Origin: Rubripirellula tenax | Lineage (GTDB): Bacteria; Planctomycetota; Planctomycetia; Pirellulales; Pirellulaceae | DNA length: 64,000 nucleotides | NCBI RefSeq assembly: GCF_007860125.1 | Contig: NZ_SJPW01000002.1 | Span: 1,341,768 to 1,405,767 of the forward strand | Direction: 5' to 3' | Shown: positions 16,914 through 25,545 of the stretch, piece by piece | Layout of the letters: every line of letters starts with the position of its first letter | Numbering within the stretch: the first letter of the stretch is position 1 | Position numbers and translations under genes: made by a program | Notes under the pieces: model-generated | Seen by the model: only the letters and a program-made list of their open reading frames with translations | The model's database searches: none | What the model was told of the DNA's origin: nothing

Positions 16914-19900
16914 ATGAACAACTCTTCCGATGCGACAGAGCAGTCCATACTGCGTAAATCACTAGCTGGGCTTCGATCGGAGTGCGCTTGGGTCTGTCGA
17001 GCGGACGGAGAGGTTTGGCAGTGGGTCGATACCGAGGCGGAAATCGTGTTCGGCATCGACGCCAATACGCTCATTTCTGATCCGGAATCACGAGTTTCGC
17101 TGATTCATCCGGACGATCGTGACGCTGTGTTGAATAGGGTTCGTGGAATGACCCCGAATGAATCGGTAGAGATTGAATACAGGATTCAGGGCGAATTCGG
17201 CGAGCGTCAGATTCTTGATCGCTGCACGTTGACGAAGACCAGCGAATCGGAAAACCGGCTTTGCGGTGTCAGCCGGGACGTTTCGAAAACTAGTTTGATC
17301 AAAGAGTCGCTGGATAGTTCGGATGCCGCGTTGACTTCATTGGTTGAAAGCTTGCCGTTGTGCGTGCTTCGGAAAGACATGCGAGGTCGCATCACGTATG
17401 CGAACTCGCTGGCCTGCGATGTTATGAAATTGGCGCAAAGTGCTGTGCTGGGAAAGACAGACTTCGACCTATTCCCTGCTCCGCTCGCCAAAAAGTACTA
17501 CGCCGACGACCAGAGAGTGATCACGGAAGGCCAACTTCACCACTACGTCGAACGGCATCACAACGCGGACGGCAAGGAAACGCATGTCGAAGTTTGGAAG
17601 ACGCCGCTGCGTGAAAAGAGCGGAGAAACGATCGGGATCCAGATCATGTTCTGGGATGTGACGCAATCGGAAACGAATGGTCACACGAATGACTTTGAAC
17701 ACGTCCTGTTCTCGATCCTGTTGGATACCGTTCCCGACGGAATCTACTTCAAGGACACCGAGTGTCGCTTTATCCGGACGTCCCGCAGTTTCGCGGAACG
17801 ACTGGGCGTCGACGATCCTCGCAATTGCATTGGAAAGAGCGACCTGGACTTCTTCGAGCGCCAGTTCGCCAAGGATTCCATTGCCGAGGATTTGAAAATT
17901 TTGGCCTCTGGCGAAATGAGCCTAGCGAAGATCGAACTGCAAGCGTTCGCTAATCGCGAATCGCTTTGGTGCAGCACGACGAAAGTACCTCTGCGCGATC
18001 GTACCGGCGAGATCATTGGCATGTTCGGAATCTCGCGAGATGTCTCGTCGCAAATGCGAGCCGAGCAGGAGCTTGAACGCGAGCGGGATCTGCTTCAGAC
18101 GATCATGAACAATGTGCCAAGTCAGATCTTTGTGAAGGATCGAAGTGGCCGGTTCATTACCGCGAACACCGCGGTCGTGAACATGTTGTCCGCGGATTCG
18201 TTTGACGAGATTCGCGGCAAGACCGACTATGACTTTTTTCCGGCCGAAATGGCGTGCAATTTCGTCACGGATGATCAAATCGTGATGCGTAGCGGATCAC
18301 CATTGGTGGACAACGAAGAATCGTTCGTCGACGAGACTGGCAACCAACGCTGGATCCTGACCACCAAGGTACCGCTGCGAGATGTCAATGAGGAGGTGAT
18401 CGGGATTGTCGGCATCGGCCATGACATCACCGAGCGAAAGAACTTCTTGAGGGACATCGTCCAAGCGAAAGAACTGGCCGACAAAGCCAACCAAGCAAAG
18501 AGCGATTTCTTGGCAAACATGAGTCACGAAATTCGGACGCCGATGAACGCGATCATCGGAATGACGGACTTGGTGCTGGACACGCAACTGGACGACAGTC
18601 AGCGAAACTTTTTGGCGATGGTCCAAGAATCCGGCGAGTCGCTGCTATCAATCATCAACGACATTTTGGATTTCTCCAAAATCGAAGCAGGCAAGTTCGA
18701 GCTTGAAACGAGAACGTTTGAGCTTCGTGAAAACCTCGGCGATACGATGAAGACGATCGGCATGAAAGCGCATGCTAAGAACCTGGAAGTCGCATTCCGG
18801 GTCGGTCGCGACGTCCCCTATTACGTGATCGGCGATGCCGGCCGGCTTCGTCAGATCTTGATCAACCTTGTCGGCAACGCCATCAAGTTCACCGAGAACG
18901 GCGAGGTCGTCGTCTCGGTCGATGTGGTCGAACAGTCCGAAGATGAAATCGTGCTGAAGTTCGCGGTTAGCGATACCGGCATCGGAATCCCACCGGAACG
19001 TTGCAAAGCGGTATTCGAAGAATTCGAGCAAGCCGATACATCGACGACGCGGAAGTTCGGCGGCACCGGTCTTGGCTTGGCCATCTCGTTGCGATTAGTC
19101 CAGTTGATGGGCGGCGACATTGAATTAGATAGCGAAGTGGGCGAAGGAAGCACGTTCACGTTCACGGCACGACTTACGCATGCCGATCGTGATTCCCAGG
19201 CACACGCGGCGCATGGTGCAACGATCATCGGCGGAACGCGCGTGCTGGTCGTGGATGACAACGCAACGAATCGAGAAATTTTGCAGGACATGCTCGGCAA
19301 CTGGGGCATGGATCCGCGACAAGCGGATTCAGCGGAAGCGGGCTTGGAGTCGTTGCGTCACTTGCATGAAATGGGCCAGCCCATTCAATTGATCGTCAGC
19401 GACGTCCACATGCCACAGGTAAGCGGATACGAATTCGTGGAGCAGATTCGCAATGATGAAACTTCCATTTCGAAAACACCCGTCATCATCCTGACCAGCG
19501 GCACCCTTGATGGTGAAGACGGATTGCGAAGGAAGTTGAACATCGACGAGCGGTTGATGAAACCGATCAAGCAATCCGAACTGTTCGATTCGATCACCCG
19601 CTGCCTGGGCGTCAACACGGTCGAAGATGCCCATTCGGCCGATCAGTTCGATCACGAAGAGGACTCGTTGGGGCATCTGGATATTCTGTTGGCCGAAGAC
19701 AACCTGATCAATCAGAAACTGGCCGTTGGCGTGTTGTCCGGTGGCGGGCACAAGGTCACGATCGCCAACAACGGAAGAGAAGCTGTCGAGAAACTCAACG
19801 AGCACCCATACGACATCGTGTTGATGGACGTACAAATGCCCGAGATGGATGGATTGATCGCGACGCAGAAGATTCGAGAAGCCGAACTCGGTACCGGACG

Positions 19901-20930
19901 ACACGTCCCGATCATTGCGATGACGGCAAACGCCATGAAAGGCGATCGCGAACGATGCCTGGAAGCTGGCATGGATGAATATGTCCCCAAGCCGATCCGA
20001 ATCGCTGCTCTGAAAGAAAAACTGCAATTGGTCATGGGAGTCGCTCGTGCCGAGGAGCATGAGAATGATTCCGTCGCCCCACTGGACATGGGCGACGAAA
20101 GTCAGCTCGGTGGCCTCGAGGACTCGTCGTATTTGACAACGCGACGAGACCGCGAATTGTCCGAGCAATCGATGGGCGTTAAGGATGGAACCAACGAAAC
20201 CGATGCTGGTGAACGAAGGGACAATTCCGCGAAAAAACGCAAATCACCTTCAAAAGACCCACGAGCCGACTTGGCTGCTCAGGCCAACGTCGAAGTCAAA
20301 ATTGAAAATCCGTTGATTGAGCCAATGGACGACAACGCATCGTCAATCTTCGACGACGAGGCCGAGCCGCACCCGGACGGTTCCGTCCTGGCTCGAGAGG
20401 AAATCCCAGTTCCCAAAGCTGCAGTTCCGAAAGCTGCGGTGGCAAAAGCCACATCGTCGAAAGCCCGACCTGACGTCGATGCTCGGGATAGACCCGACAC
20501 CGTGGCCGACGAAACCGCCAACGTCCATCCGAAGGATGACGACTTTAAGATGGATGAGATTGAAAACGGTGATGCTGCTGACGCGAAAACCGAAGCCTAC
20601 AACCTCGACTACGCTTTGGAACTGGTGCGCGGGGACGAAAGCCTGCTTGACGAACTCTTAGCGATTTATGTCGACGAAACCCGAGTTCGGCTAAACGAAA
20701 TCGACACCGCTATCGACGAAGGTGACCTCGAAGCGGTGCGTCGGGCTGCCCATACCGTATGTGGTGCGTCGCGCAGCGTGGGGGCGGATCGGGTGGCAGA
20801 GGCAGGTCAAGCTCTGCAGGAGATCGGGAAAGACATTGGCAAAGCCGAGTTGACCCAGATGGTCAAACCGCTTAGTGACGAGGTTGCCAAAGTCGTCGAC
20901 TTCATCAAACGTCGAACGGCAGGTTCGTAG
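16914..20930 (+). CDS. Hybrid sensor histidine kinase with four PAS domains, two receivers and Hpt
   Basis: 1338 aa without a signal peptide or membrane segment, so a cytosolic sensor. In order: four PAS-type domains (about 20-125, 138-250, 263-380, 390-510; YANS, FIRTSRSFAERLG, FITANTAV and GIVGIGHDITERK mark them); HisKA with SHEIRTPMNA (phospho-His 538); an HATPase domain with NLVGNAIKFTENG, DTGIGIPPE and GGTGLGLAIS; receiver 1 with VLVVDDN (Asp 781/782) and phospho-Asp 830; receiver 2 with LLAEDN and phospho-Asp 972; a low-complexity linker (about 1045-1210) with PKAAVPKAAVAKA; and a C-terminal Hpt domain with phospho-His 1280 in AAHTVCGASRSVGA. All phosphorelay residues are present, so a full His-Asp-His chain is expected. 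The output regulator is not adjacent and the signal is unknown. Confidence 0.93.
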   Translation: MNNSSDATEQSILRKSLAGLRSECAWVCRADGEVWQWVDTEAEIVFGIDANTLISDPESRVSLIHPDDRDAVLNRVRGMTPNESVEIEYRIQGEFGERQILDRCTLTKTSESENRLCGVSRDVSKTSLIKESLDSSDAALTSLVESLPLCVLRKDMRGRITYANSLACDVMKLAQSAVLGKTDFDLFPAPLAKKYYADDQRVITEGQLHHYVERHHNADGKETHVEVWKTPLREKSGETIGIQIMFWDVTQSETNGHTNDFEHVLFSILLDTVPDGIYFKDTECRFIRTSRSFAERLGVDDPRNCIGKSDLDFFERQFAKDSIAEDLKILASGEMSLAKIELQAFANRESLWCSTTKVPLRDRTGEIIGMFGISRDVSSQMRAEQELERERDLLQTIMNNVPSQIFVKDRSGRFITANTAVVNMLSADSFDEIRGKTDYDFFPAEMACNFVTDDQIVMRSGSPLVDNEESFVDETGNQRWILTTKVPLRDVNEEVIGIVGIGHDITERKNFLRDIVQAKELADKANQAKSDFLANMSHEIRTPMNAIIGMTDLVLDTQLDDSQRNFLAMVQESGESLLSIINDILDFSKIEAGKFELETRTFELRENLGDTMKTIGMKAHAKNLEVAFRVGRDVPYYVIGDAGRLRQILINLVGNAIKFTENGEVVVSVDVVEQSEDEIVLKFAVSDTGIGIPPERCKAVFEEFEQADTSTTRKFGGTGLGLAISLRLVQLMGGDIELDSEVGEGSTFTFTARLTHADRDSQAHAAHGATIIGGTRVLVVDDNATNREILQDMLGNWGMDPRQADSAEAGLESLRHLHEMGQPIQLIVSDVHMPQVSGYEFVEQIRNDETSISKTPVIILTSGTLDGEDGLRRKLNIDERLMKPIKQSELFDSITRCLGVNTVEDAHSADQFDHEEDSLGHLDILLAEDNLINQKLAVGVLSGGGHKVTIANNGREAVEKLNEHPYDIVLMDVQMPEMDGLIATQKIREAELGTGRHVPIIAMTANAMKGDRERCLEAGMDEYVPKPIRIAALKEKLQLVMGVARAEEHENDSVAPLDMGDESQLGGLEDSSYLTTRRDRELSEQSMGVKDGTNETDAGERRDNSAKKRKSPSKDPRADLAAQANVEVKIENPLIEPMDDNASSIFDDEAEPHPDGSVLAREEIPVPKAAVPKAAVAKATSSKARPDVDARDRPDTVADETANVHPKDDDFKMDEIENGDAADAKTEAYNLDYALELVRGDESLLDELLAIYVDETRVRLNEIDTAIDEGDLEAVRRAAHTVCGASRSVGADRVAEAGQALQEIGKDIGKAELTQMVKPLSDEVAKVVDFIKRRTAGS

Positions 20931-20955
20931 AGCCTGGCTGAACAAAATAAGCCAA

Positions 20956-21063
20956 GTAGGGTGCGTGCTTGCCACGCACCACCCACGGGGACTTTGCTTC
21001 TCGTGCCTACTTGTGTGCGGGAGGTGTTTCGATGGTGCGTGACGAGCACGCACCCTACCTGAC
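20956..21063. repeat. Inverted pair of a dispersed GGTGCGTG/CACGCACC repeat
   Basis: The segment GTAGGGTGCGTGCTTGCCAC at 20956-20975, running on to 20982, and its near reverse complement at 21032-21063 (beginning ATGGTGCGTGACGAGCAC) lie in opposite orientation about 50 bases apart. The second arm, 32 bases, recurs exactly at 24903-24934 and 26740-26771. Each arm is itself partly palindromic. The inverted pair 26 bases after the hybrid kinase stop could fold into a long 3' hairpin. It resembles REP/BIME-type intergenic repeats. Confidence 0.8.
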
Positions 21064-21311
21064 TACGAACCCTGCCGACGGAGGATTATCCGCATGGCCA
21101 GCGCAAGCGAGCATGGGAGTTGTACCAGGCGATCGGAACGACCGATGAATCGGCGATATCGAAAGGACTTCCTGGACCGGATTCGCGGTAAGGATCGAGC
21201 GGAGAACTGCACGCCGACTTTAATTTTCGCTCGCCGTAAAAAGTTCTTTCCGAAAAAGTTCAGTTTCAGCGCGCCACCGACAGATTTCGTCGCACTACCC
21301 TGGTAGAAGCC
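21064..21311. promoter_or_regulatory. Leader region of the ECF fusion gene
   Basis: No gene is supported. A 70-codon ORF at 21094-21306 ends 6 bases before the ECF gene but shows no family resemblance. A short palindrome-like ACTACCCTGGTAG lies at 21294-21306, just before the start codon at 21312. No ribosome site of standard strength is visible. An ECF-type autoregulated promoter would be expected here but was not recognised. Confidence 0.3.
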
Positions 21312-23306
21312 ATGAAATTTGTCACGAAATCTATCGAATCGCCTCCATCGGACGGCCTCACCCGGCAGATTGCGTTGGGTACTGTCTCCGACGCCGACCT
21401 GTTGGATGCCTGGTGTCGCGATCAACAGCGAGCCGCGCTGGCCGCTTTGATCGACCGGTACAGTCGCATGGTGTTGAGCGTCTGTCGAAGGCGATGTCGC
21501 ACCGAAGCGGATGCCGAAGATGCCTATCAAACTACGTTTTTGTATCTCGCGCGAAATGGTCACAAGATCCGTCAACCCGAGCGATTGGTTGGATGGCTGC
21601 ACCGAGTCGCTCAGCGGTCCGCGGTGGCGACCCTACCTTCCGAAAAACGTCAAACCGATCCGATGATTGAACCCGCCGTCGAACCGGACGATCCACTCGA
21701 TCGACTCACACAGCGGCATGAAGCGATCGTGCTCGATGAAGAATTGGCGGAGCTTCCCGAGCACTACCGTGCCGCAATTGCGATGCATCTTTTTGATGAT
21801 TGCCCGCTGCAAATGTTGGCGGACCACTTTGGAACTTCGATCGGATCGATCCGTGGCCGGCTTCAACGCGGAAAACAAATGCTCGCTCGCCGACTGCGAC
21901 ATCGTGGCATTATTCCCGCTTTCGCATTTGCATCTGCCTCCGCATGGATCGTGTCGACATCACAAGCATCGGTCGCCGCATCGGCCATGGTTGAAATTGC
22001 CAACGCTCCTCAACTGCCCAACCCGCCGATCGAACCTCGTCTTCTCGACTCTCTTCTCTCTCAAGGAACTCGTCTGATGCCCACGCTGTACACCGCCGCT
22101 GGAGTTCTCGCTGGATCAACGCTGCTTACACTTGCCATCATGGCGGGTGAAAGCCCTGGACAAGGAGCGACCGGCAAAGTGGAAGTGAATTTACCGGCAG
22201 GCTCATCGGCCCCCGTCGCGGCGCAGTTTGGTGCCGCAGGAGGGAGTGGGATGGGCGGCGGGGGCTTGGAAGCGCCGCAGCCAAGTCGCCCGCCATCAAA
22301 AGACGGAATGATATGGACTCAAAAAACGGTCCCGCCACCGGTCACCAGTCGCATCGCCTTGAAACTCAGCGAAACCCTGGATGAAGAGATCGATTTTAAG
22401 ATCCACACCGCACTGGTCGCTTTGCCGGAGGCTATTTCCGAAGCAATCGGCATGCCTGTCTTGATGGATGTTCGCGGAGTCGAGTTTGCGGAACAGGATC
22501 TGGCGAATGTCGACGTGGACCTAGAGGTCAGTGGGATGCCACTTCGCACGGCCTTGCGACGACTGCTCAGTCCGTATGGTTTGAAGGCCGTGATCGAGGA
22601 CGAGGGGCTGATGATTACGGCTGATCCTTCGGTACTGGTTCATCGCGGAATCGGAACAGACCAATGGGTCAACGTTGACACCGAAGCGGAAAAGAAAATA
22701 TCGGAGATTCTAAATACGAAAGCGGAGGCAGAATTTATTGACTTACCGATGGACGAGGCAGTCGCAACACTGTCGGAACAACATCAGGTCCCGATTCTGA
22801 TCGACCGCAGAGCACTGGAGGAAATCGGTATCACCGCTGATCAGCCAGTCACGCTGACTCTTGGCAATGTCAAGCTGCGAACGCTCCTGCGACTGATGTT
22901 GCGAGACCTGGACCTGACGTATCAAGTCAACGGCGAGACCCTGAGCGTGACAACGCAAGAGGCCGCCGAAAGCAACTTGGTTAGTCGCATCTATTGGCTC
23001 GAAGGAACCGGGTTTGCCGAAGGCGATTTTGAATCGGTGATGAATTCAATTCAAACAACGATTCAACCTGATACCTGGGAGCTACTCGGAGGGCCATCGA
23101 CGATCGTTCCCGTCCGGTCTGCTCGACCGGCGATCCTCGTCAGCGCTGTCTATCGCGTTCACGAAGAGATCGAGAAGTTCCTGAAGACGTTGCGACAATC
23201 ACACTTCGGGAAAGACCCTGTACTGGAAAACGTACAAGTCCCAGATCAGCAAGGATCAGGCGGCGGAATCGGTGGTGGGGGACAGGGAGGTGGCGGATTT
23301 TTCTAG
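21312..23306 (+). CDS. ECF sigma factor fused to membrane helices and two secretin-N-like domains
   Basis: 664 aa. Residues about 15-195 are an ECF sigma factor: sigma2 (LAALIDRYSRMVLSVCRRRC, DAEDAYQTTFLYLARNGHKI, RLVGWLHRVAQRSA) and sigma4 (ELPEHYRAAIAMHLFDDCPL, LADHFGTSIGSIRGRLQRGK). After these come two hydrophobic segments (about 200-222 and 256-278), a Gly-rich linker (about 283-325), two repeats resembling the secretin/TonB short N-terminal (STN) domain (about 360-440 and 471-560), and a Gly-rich tail ending GGGGFF. STN-like domains usually occur in envelope proteins. The sigma part could thus be tied to the membrane and released or modulated by an envelope signal. Planctomycetes are known for ECF factors with long C-terminal extensions. 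No separate anti-sigma factor is adjacent. Confidence 0.85.
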   Translation: MKFVTKSIESPPSDGLTRQIALGTVSDADLLDAWCRDQQRAALAALIDRYSRMVLSVCRRRCRTEADAEDAYQTTFLYLARNGHKIRQPERLVGWLHRVAQRSAVATLPSEKRQTDPMIEPAVEPDDPLDRLTQRHEAIVLDEELAELPEHYRAAIAMHLFDDCPLQMLADHFGTSIGSIRGRLQRGKQMLARRLRHRGIIPAFAFASASAWIVSTSQASVAASAMVEIANAPQLPNPPIEPRLLDSLLSQGTRLMPTLYTAAGVLAGSTLLTLAIMAGESPGQGATGKVEVNLPAGSSAPVAAQFGAAGGSGMGGGGLEAPQPSRPPSKDGMIWTQKTVPPPVTSRIALKLSETLDEEIDFKIHTALVALPEAISEAIGMPVLMDVRGVEFAEQDLANVDVDLEVSGMPLRTALRRLLSPYGLKAVIEDEGLMITADPSVLVHRGIGTDQWVNVDTEAEKKISEILNTKAEAEFIDLPMDEAVATLSEQHQVPILIDRRALEEIGITADQPVTLTLGNVKLRTLLRLMLRDLDLTYQVNGETLSVTTQEAAESNLVSRIYWLEGTGFAEGDFESVMNSIQTTIQPDTWELLGGPSTIVPVRSARPAILVSAVYRVHEEIEKFLKTLRQSHFGKDPVLENVQVPDQQGSGGGIGGGGQGGGGFF

Positions 23307-23420
23307 GCCCCCGTGCTTTCCGACGCATCTCAATACCACTGCATCGCGTGTTGGCGGAAGGCACTGATCGCAGCGGTCCTTGCTTGCGAGTCTTTGAACT
23401 GTGCCCACGAGGCCTGGGGG

Positions 23421-23480
23421 CGCCGGGGCTCGCGCCGGGGCCGGGGCTCGCGCCGGGGTCAGGCTAGGTTTTCGGTTTTC
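23421..23480 (+). repeat. Left flanking repeats of the RAYT element
   Basis: Three copies of CGCCGGGG stand in a row (from 23421, about 23433 and 23451). The last begins a 30-mer, 23451-23480, ending GGTTTTCGGTTTTC. This 30-mer is the reverse complement, 27 of 30 bases, of 24501-24530 beyond the transposase. The two thus form inverted ends around the RAYT gene, as REP-type elements do around theirs. Confidence 0.8.
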
Positions 23481-23532
23481 GCTATGGTAGATTACACGTG
23501 ACCCACTTCGGACACTCCTTGGAGATTGCCTC

Positions 23533-24522
23533 ATGGCTCGCCAGCTACGGATTGAATTCCCCGGTGCGATCTACCATTTGGTCACAAGAGGCAATGGACG
23601 TAAGCAAATCTTTCACGACCAAGGTCATTACGAACGCATGACCCGCGGGTTAAAGGACGAAGTCACTCGCAGTGGCTGGAAGATCTTCGCATATTGCTGG
23701 ATGCCCAATCATATCCACGTGCTCTTGCAAACGCCTGAACCGAACCTGAGCCGGGGAATGCAACATTGGCTCTCTGGATACGCCAATTGGTACTCAAAGC
23801 GGAATCGCCGGGTGGGCCATCTCTTCCAGGAACGCTACAAGGCGTTTTTGGTCGAGGACGCCGGCTACTTCTGGAATCTCAGTCGCTACATTCACCTCAA
23901 TCCCTGCTCAGGATTTCGCCCACTCGTAGCAACACCAGATGCGTGGAAGCATAGCAGCTATCCTGGATACGCGAGGCTGAACTCGCGAGTCGACTGGATT
24001 CAATACAGTGAGCTTCACACGTACTGGGCGGCTGTCAATGGTGGCAAAGACGCCGACCGCGCCTACCGCAAGTATGTCAAGGCTAGTTTAGGAACTCCTG
24101 AAAACCCATTGTCCGACGCTTTGCGTGGTTGGGTGTTGGGGAGCGAAGCATTTTTGAAGCGGATGGTTGTCTTGGCGGAAGCAGAAGATGATCGACGTCG
24201 TCAACGCACCAGTCGCCGCATGAAAGCGACAACAACTGATGAGATTATCGCGGCAACAGCTGCTTACCATGAAGTTGGCTCCGAGGAATATGTCGGCTTT
24301 CGCAGTCAGGCCGCGGGGAGAGAAATAGCAGCCCTGTTATGTCGTCGTTGGACGGGTGAGCCGCTCTCGTGCCTTTCGTCACGATTTGGCTTGGCCCACC
24401 CAGACAGCTCGTCAAATCTAATTCGCCGAGCCAAGAAAAGGATGGCTGAGTCGAAGAGTTACAGAGATTCGATCGACGAAATCGAAACAAACCTAGGGCT
24501 GAAAACCGAAAACCAAATCTGA
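23533..24522 (+). CDS. REP-associated tyrosine transposase (RAYT, IS200-like Y1 family)
   Basis: 329 aa. RAYTs are single-copy-type HUH endonucleases that act on palindromic REP sequences. The N-terminal Y1 domain has LRIEFPGAIYHLVTRGNGRK, the HUH motif HIH in MPNHIHVLL (His 60, His 62) and the catalytic-Tyr region SRYIHLNPC (Tyr 119). The C-terminal part (about 230-320) has a DnaA-C-like helix-turn-helix region (REIAALLCRRWTGEPLSCLS, NLIRRAKKRM), as in other RAYTs. The catalytic residues are intact. The last codons and the TGA stop lie inside the right flanking repeat. A 30-bp inverted copy of that repeat lies upstream at 23451-23480. Confidence 0.92.
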   Translation: MARQLRIEFPGAIYHLVTRGNGRKQIFHDQGHYERMTRGLKDEVTRSGWKIFAYCWMPNHIHVLLQTPEPNLSRGMQHWLSGYANWYSKRNRRVGHLFQERYKAFLVEDAGYFWNLSRYIHLNPCSGFRPLVATPDAWKHSSYPGYARLNSRVDWIQYSELHTYWAAVNGGKDADRAYRKYVKASLGTPENPLSDALRGWVLGSEAFLKRMVVLAEAEDDRRRQRTSRRMKATTTDEIIAATAAYHEVGSEEYVGFRSQAAGREIAALLCRRWTGEPLSCLSSRFGLAHPDSSSNLIRRAKKRMAESKSYRDSIDEIETNLGLKTENQI

Positions 24523-24600
24523 CCCCGGCGAAGCCCCCCGAACCCGGCGAAAACCAAATCTGACCCCGGCGAAGCCCCCCGAACCCGGCGAAGCCCCCCC
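24501..24600 (+). repeat. Right flanking repeats of the RAYT element, 41-bp tandem unit
   Basis: The inverted partner of the left 30-mer is at 24501-24530. From 24507 a 41-base unit starting CGAAAACCAAATCTGACCCC is repeated exactly (24507-24547 and 24548-24588), followed by a third partial start at 24589. The first unit contains the transposase stop codon at 24520-24522. Short inverted words GGCGAAGCC and CCCGGCG suggest folding into REP-like hairpins. Confidence 0.85.
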
Positions 24601-24665
24601 TCGAAAAAGATAAGCATCGAAAATGGACCATCCAAACTTCAGCATACGAAGACTTGGTGGCTTCG

Positions 24666-24934
24666 CTTTCGCCCTTCCGGCGATGAACCTACCCCATGAA
24701 TCCGAATGGATCTCTGCGGTCTTCCAATCTCTGCGGTGGAGAATTTTGCACCGCGAGAGAATGGAAGACCGCAGAGATTTTTATTTTTGATTGTTGCGAG
24801 AGTCCCGCGATGACGGAAAAATAACGCCATCCACATCGCAACAACTGAAATTTGAATGACCTCGTCTCGCTACAAACTGCGTTGCAGCCGTGCCAAGTTT
24901 GAATGGTGCGTGACGAGCACGCACCCTACCTGAC
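24666..24934. repeat. 269-bp direct repeat, copy A, with a long internal hairpin
   Basis: This segment matches 26503-26771 without any insertion or deletion and with only a handful of base changes (near 24695-24700, 24813 and 24874). It holds an almost perfect hairpin, 24710-24778: TCTCTGCGGTCTTCCA at 24711-24726 pairs with TGGAAGACCGCAGAGA at 24762-24777. An inner stem lies at 24728-24738 with 24749-24760. It is followed by a T-rich tract TTTTTATTTTTG. The last 32 bases are the dispersed GGTGCGTG repeat also found at 21032-21063. No protein is encoded with confidence. It looks like a small non-autonomous mobile or REP-like element. Confidence 0.85.
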
Positions 24935-25290
24935 AGGTACCGTTTGAAGCGCCAATGAGTGGTACTGTTTCAGGCGCAAATTGACACCACGTTCTGGCCA
25001 TGCTGGCGGACACCAAAATACGTGAATGACCGCCCCGGTTACCGGGCACGTTTCGCAGGATCACGCCTGCATGCCGGAGCAAGCTAAACGCCGTGCGTAG
25101 ACACCGTACACAGCCGCCGGGCCCTAGCAGATGGCTTTTGACGAGCGATCTGCTCTCTGCGGCGTGGTGGTTTTGCGAAACAGATTTCCACAGATTTCCA
25201 TTGCAAAAACGTACTGGCGACGCCAAATACCGTCACCAACGATGTCGAGTTTTCTTGTCGGCAGTGGCGATCTCGTATTACAATTTGTCC
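24935..25290. promoter_or_regulatory. Gene-free region upstream of the toxin-antitoxin module
   Basis: No gene is supported. It contains a 10-base tandem duplication ACAGATTTCC near 25180-25200 and the short palindrome CCGGTTACCGG near 25043. The promoter and any autoregulatory operator of the toxin-antitoxin pair should lie in the last 100 bases, but no clear operator palindrome adjoins the antitoxin start. Confidence 0.3.
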
Positions 25291-25545
25291 ATGATTCCAA
25301 AACTCACTCCCGAGCTTTCCGAAGCTCTGCATAGCAACGGCAACCAGCCAACCCCGGTCGTTGATCCTGCCGACAACCAAGTGTATTTCTTGGTGACTCA
25401 ATCAACTTTAGACAAGGCAAGGCAGACAGAAGACGAAGATGCCATCCGTGACGGTATCGCCGATATGGAGGCTGGGCGTCATTACTCAGTAGACGAGGCA
25501 AAGGCCCAGCTCCAACAGCGACAACGTGACCGCTTGGCACGATGA
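25291..25545 (+). CDS. Type II antitoxin, partner of a ParE/RelE-like toxin
   Basis: 84 aa from ATG 25291. The frame is open for 66 codons upstream, but that part has no family character. The N-terminus (KLTPELSEALHSNGNQPTPV followed by DPADNQVYFLVT) and the short helical C-terminus (AIRDGIADMEAGRHYSVDEA) fit small antitoxins that pair with ParE/RelE toxins, in which DxIxxGxxxMxAGR-like text is common. Its stop overlaps the toxin start by 4 bases (ATGA), the usual coupling of such modules. It should bind and neutralise the toxin and repress its own promoter; the DNA-binding part is not obvious. Confidence 0.72.
   Translation: MIPKLTPELSEALHSNGNQPTPVVDPADNQVYFLVTQSTLDKARQTEDEDAIRDGIADMEAGRHYSVDEAKAQLQQRQRDRLAR

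Noticed and set aside
21094-21306. 70-codon ORF just before the ECF fusion gene
   Set aside because: No ribosome site, no family resemblance, very basic nonsense-like text; more likely leader DNA.
23421-23460. Tandem CGCCGGGG units considered as a CRISPR array
   Set aside because: Units are 8-18 bases, with no spacers of even length and no cas genes; they belong to the RAYT flanking repeats.
24639-24836. Reverse-strand ORFs of 65-66 codons in both 269-bp repeat copies (also 26473-26673)
   Set aside because: They are near-identical only because the DNA repeat is; they read through the long hairpin and have no domain.
25093-25290. Extended N-terminus for the antitoxin
   Set aside because: 66 codons of unlike composition; ATG 25291 gives the normal antitoxin size.
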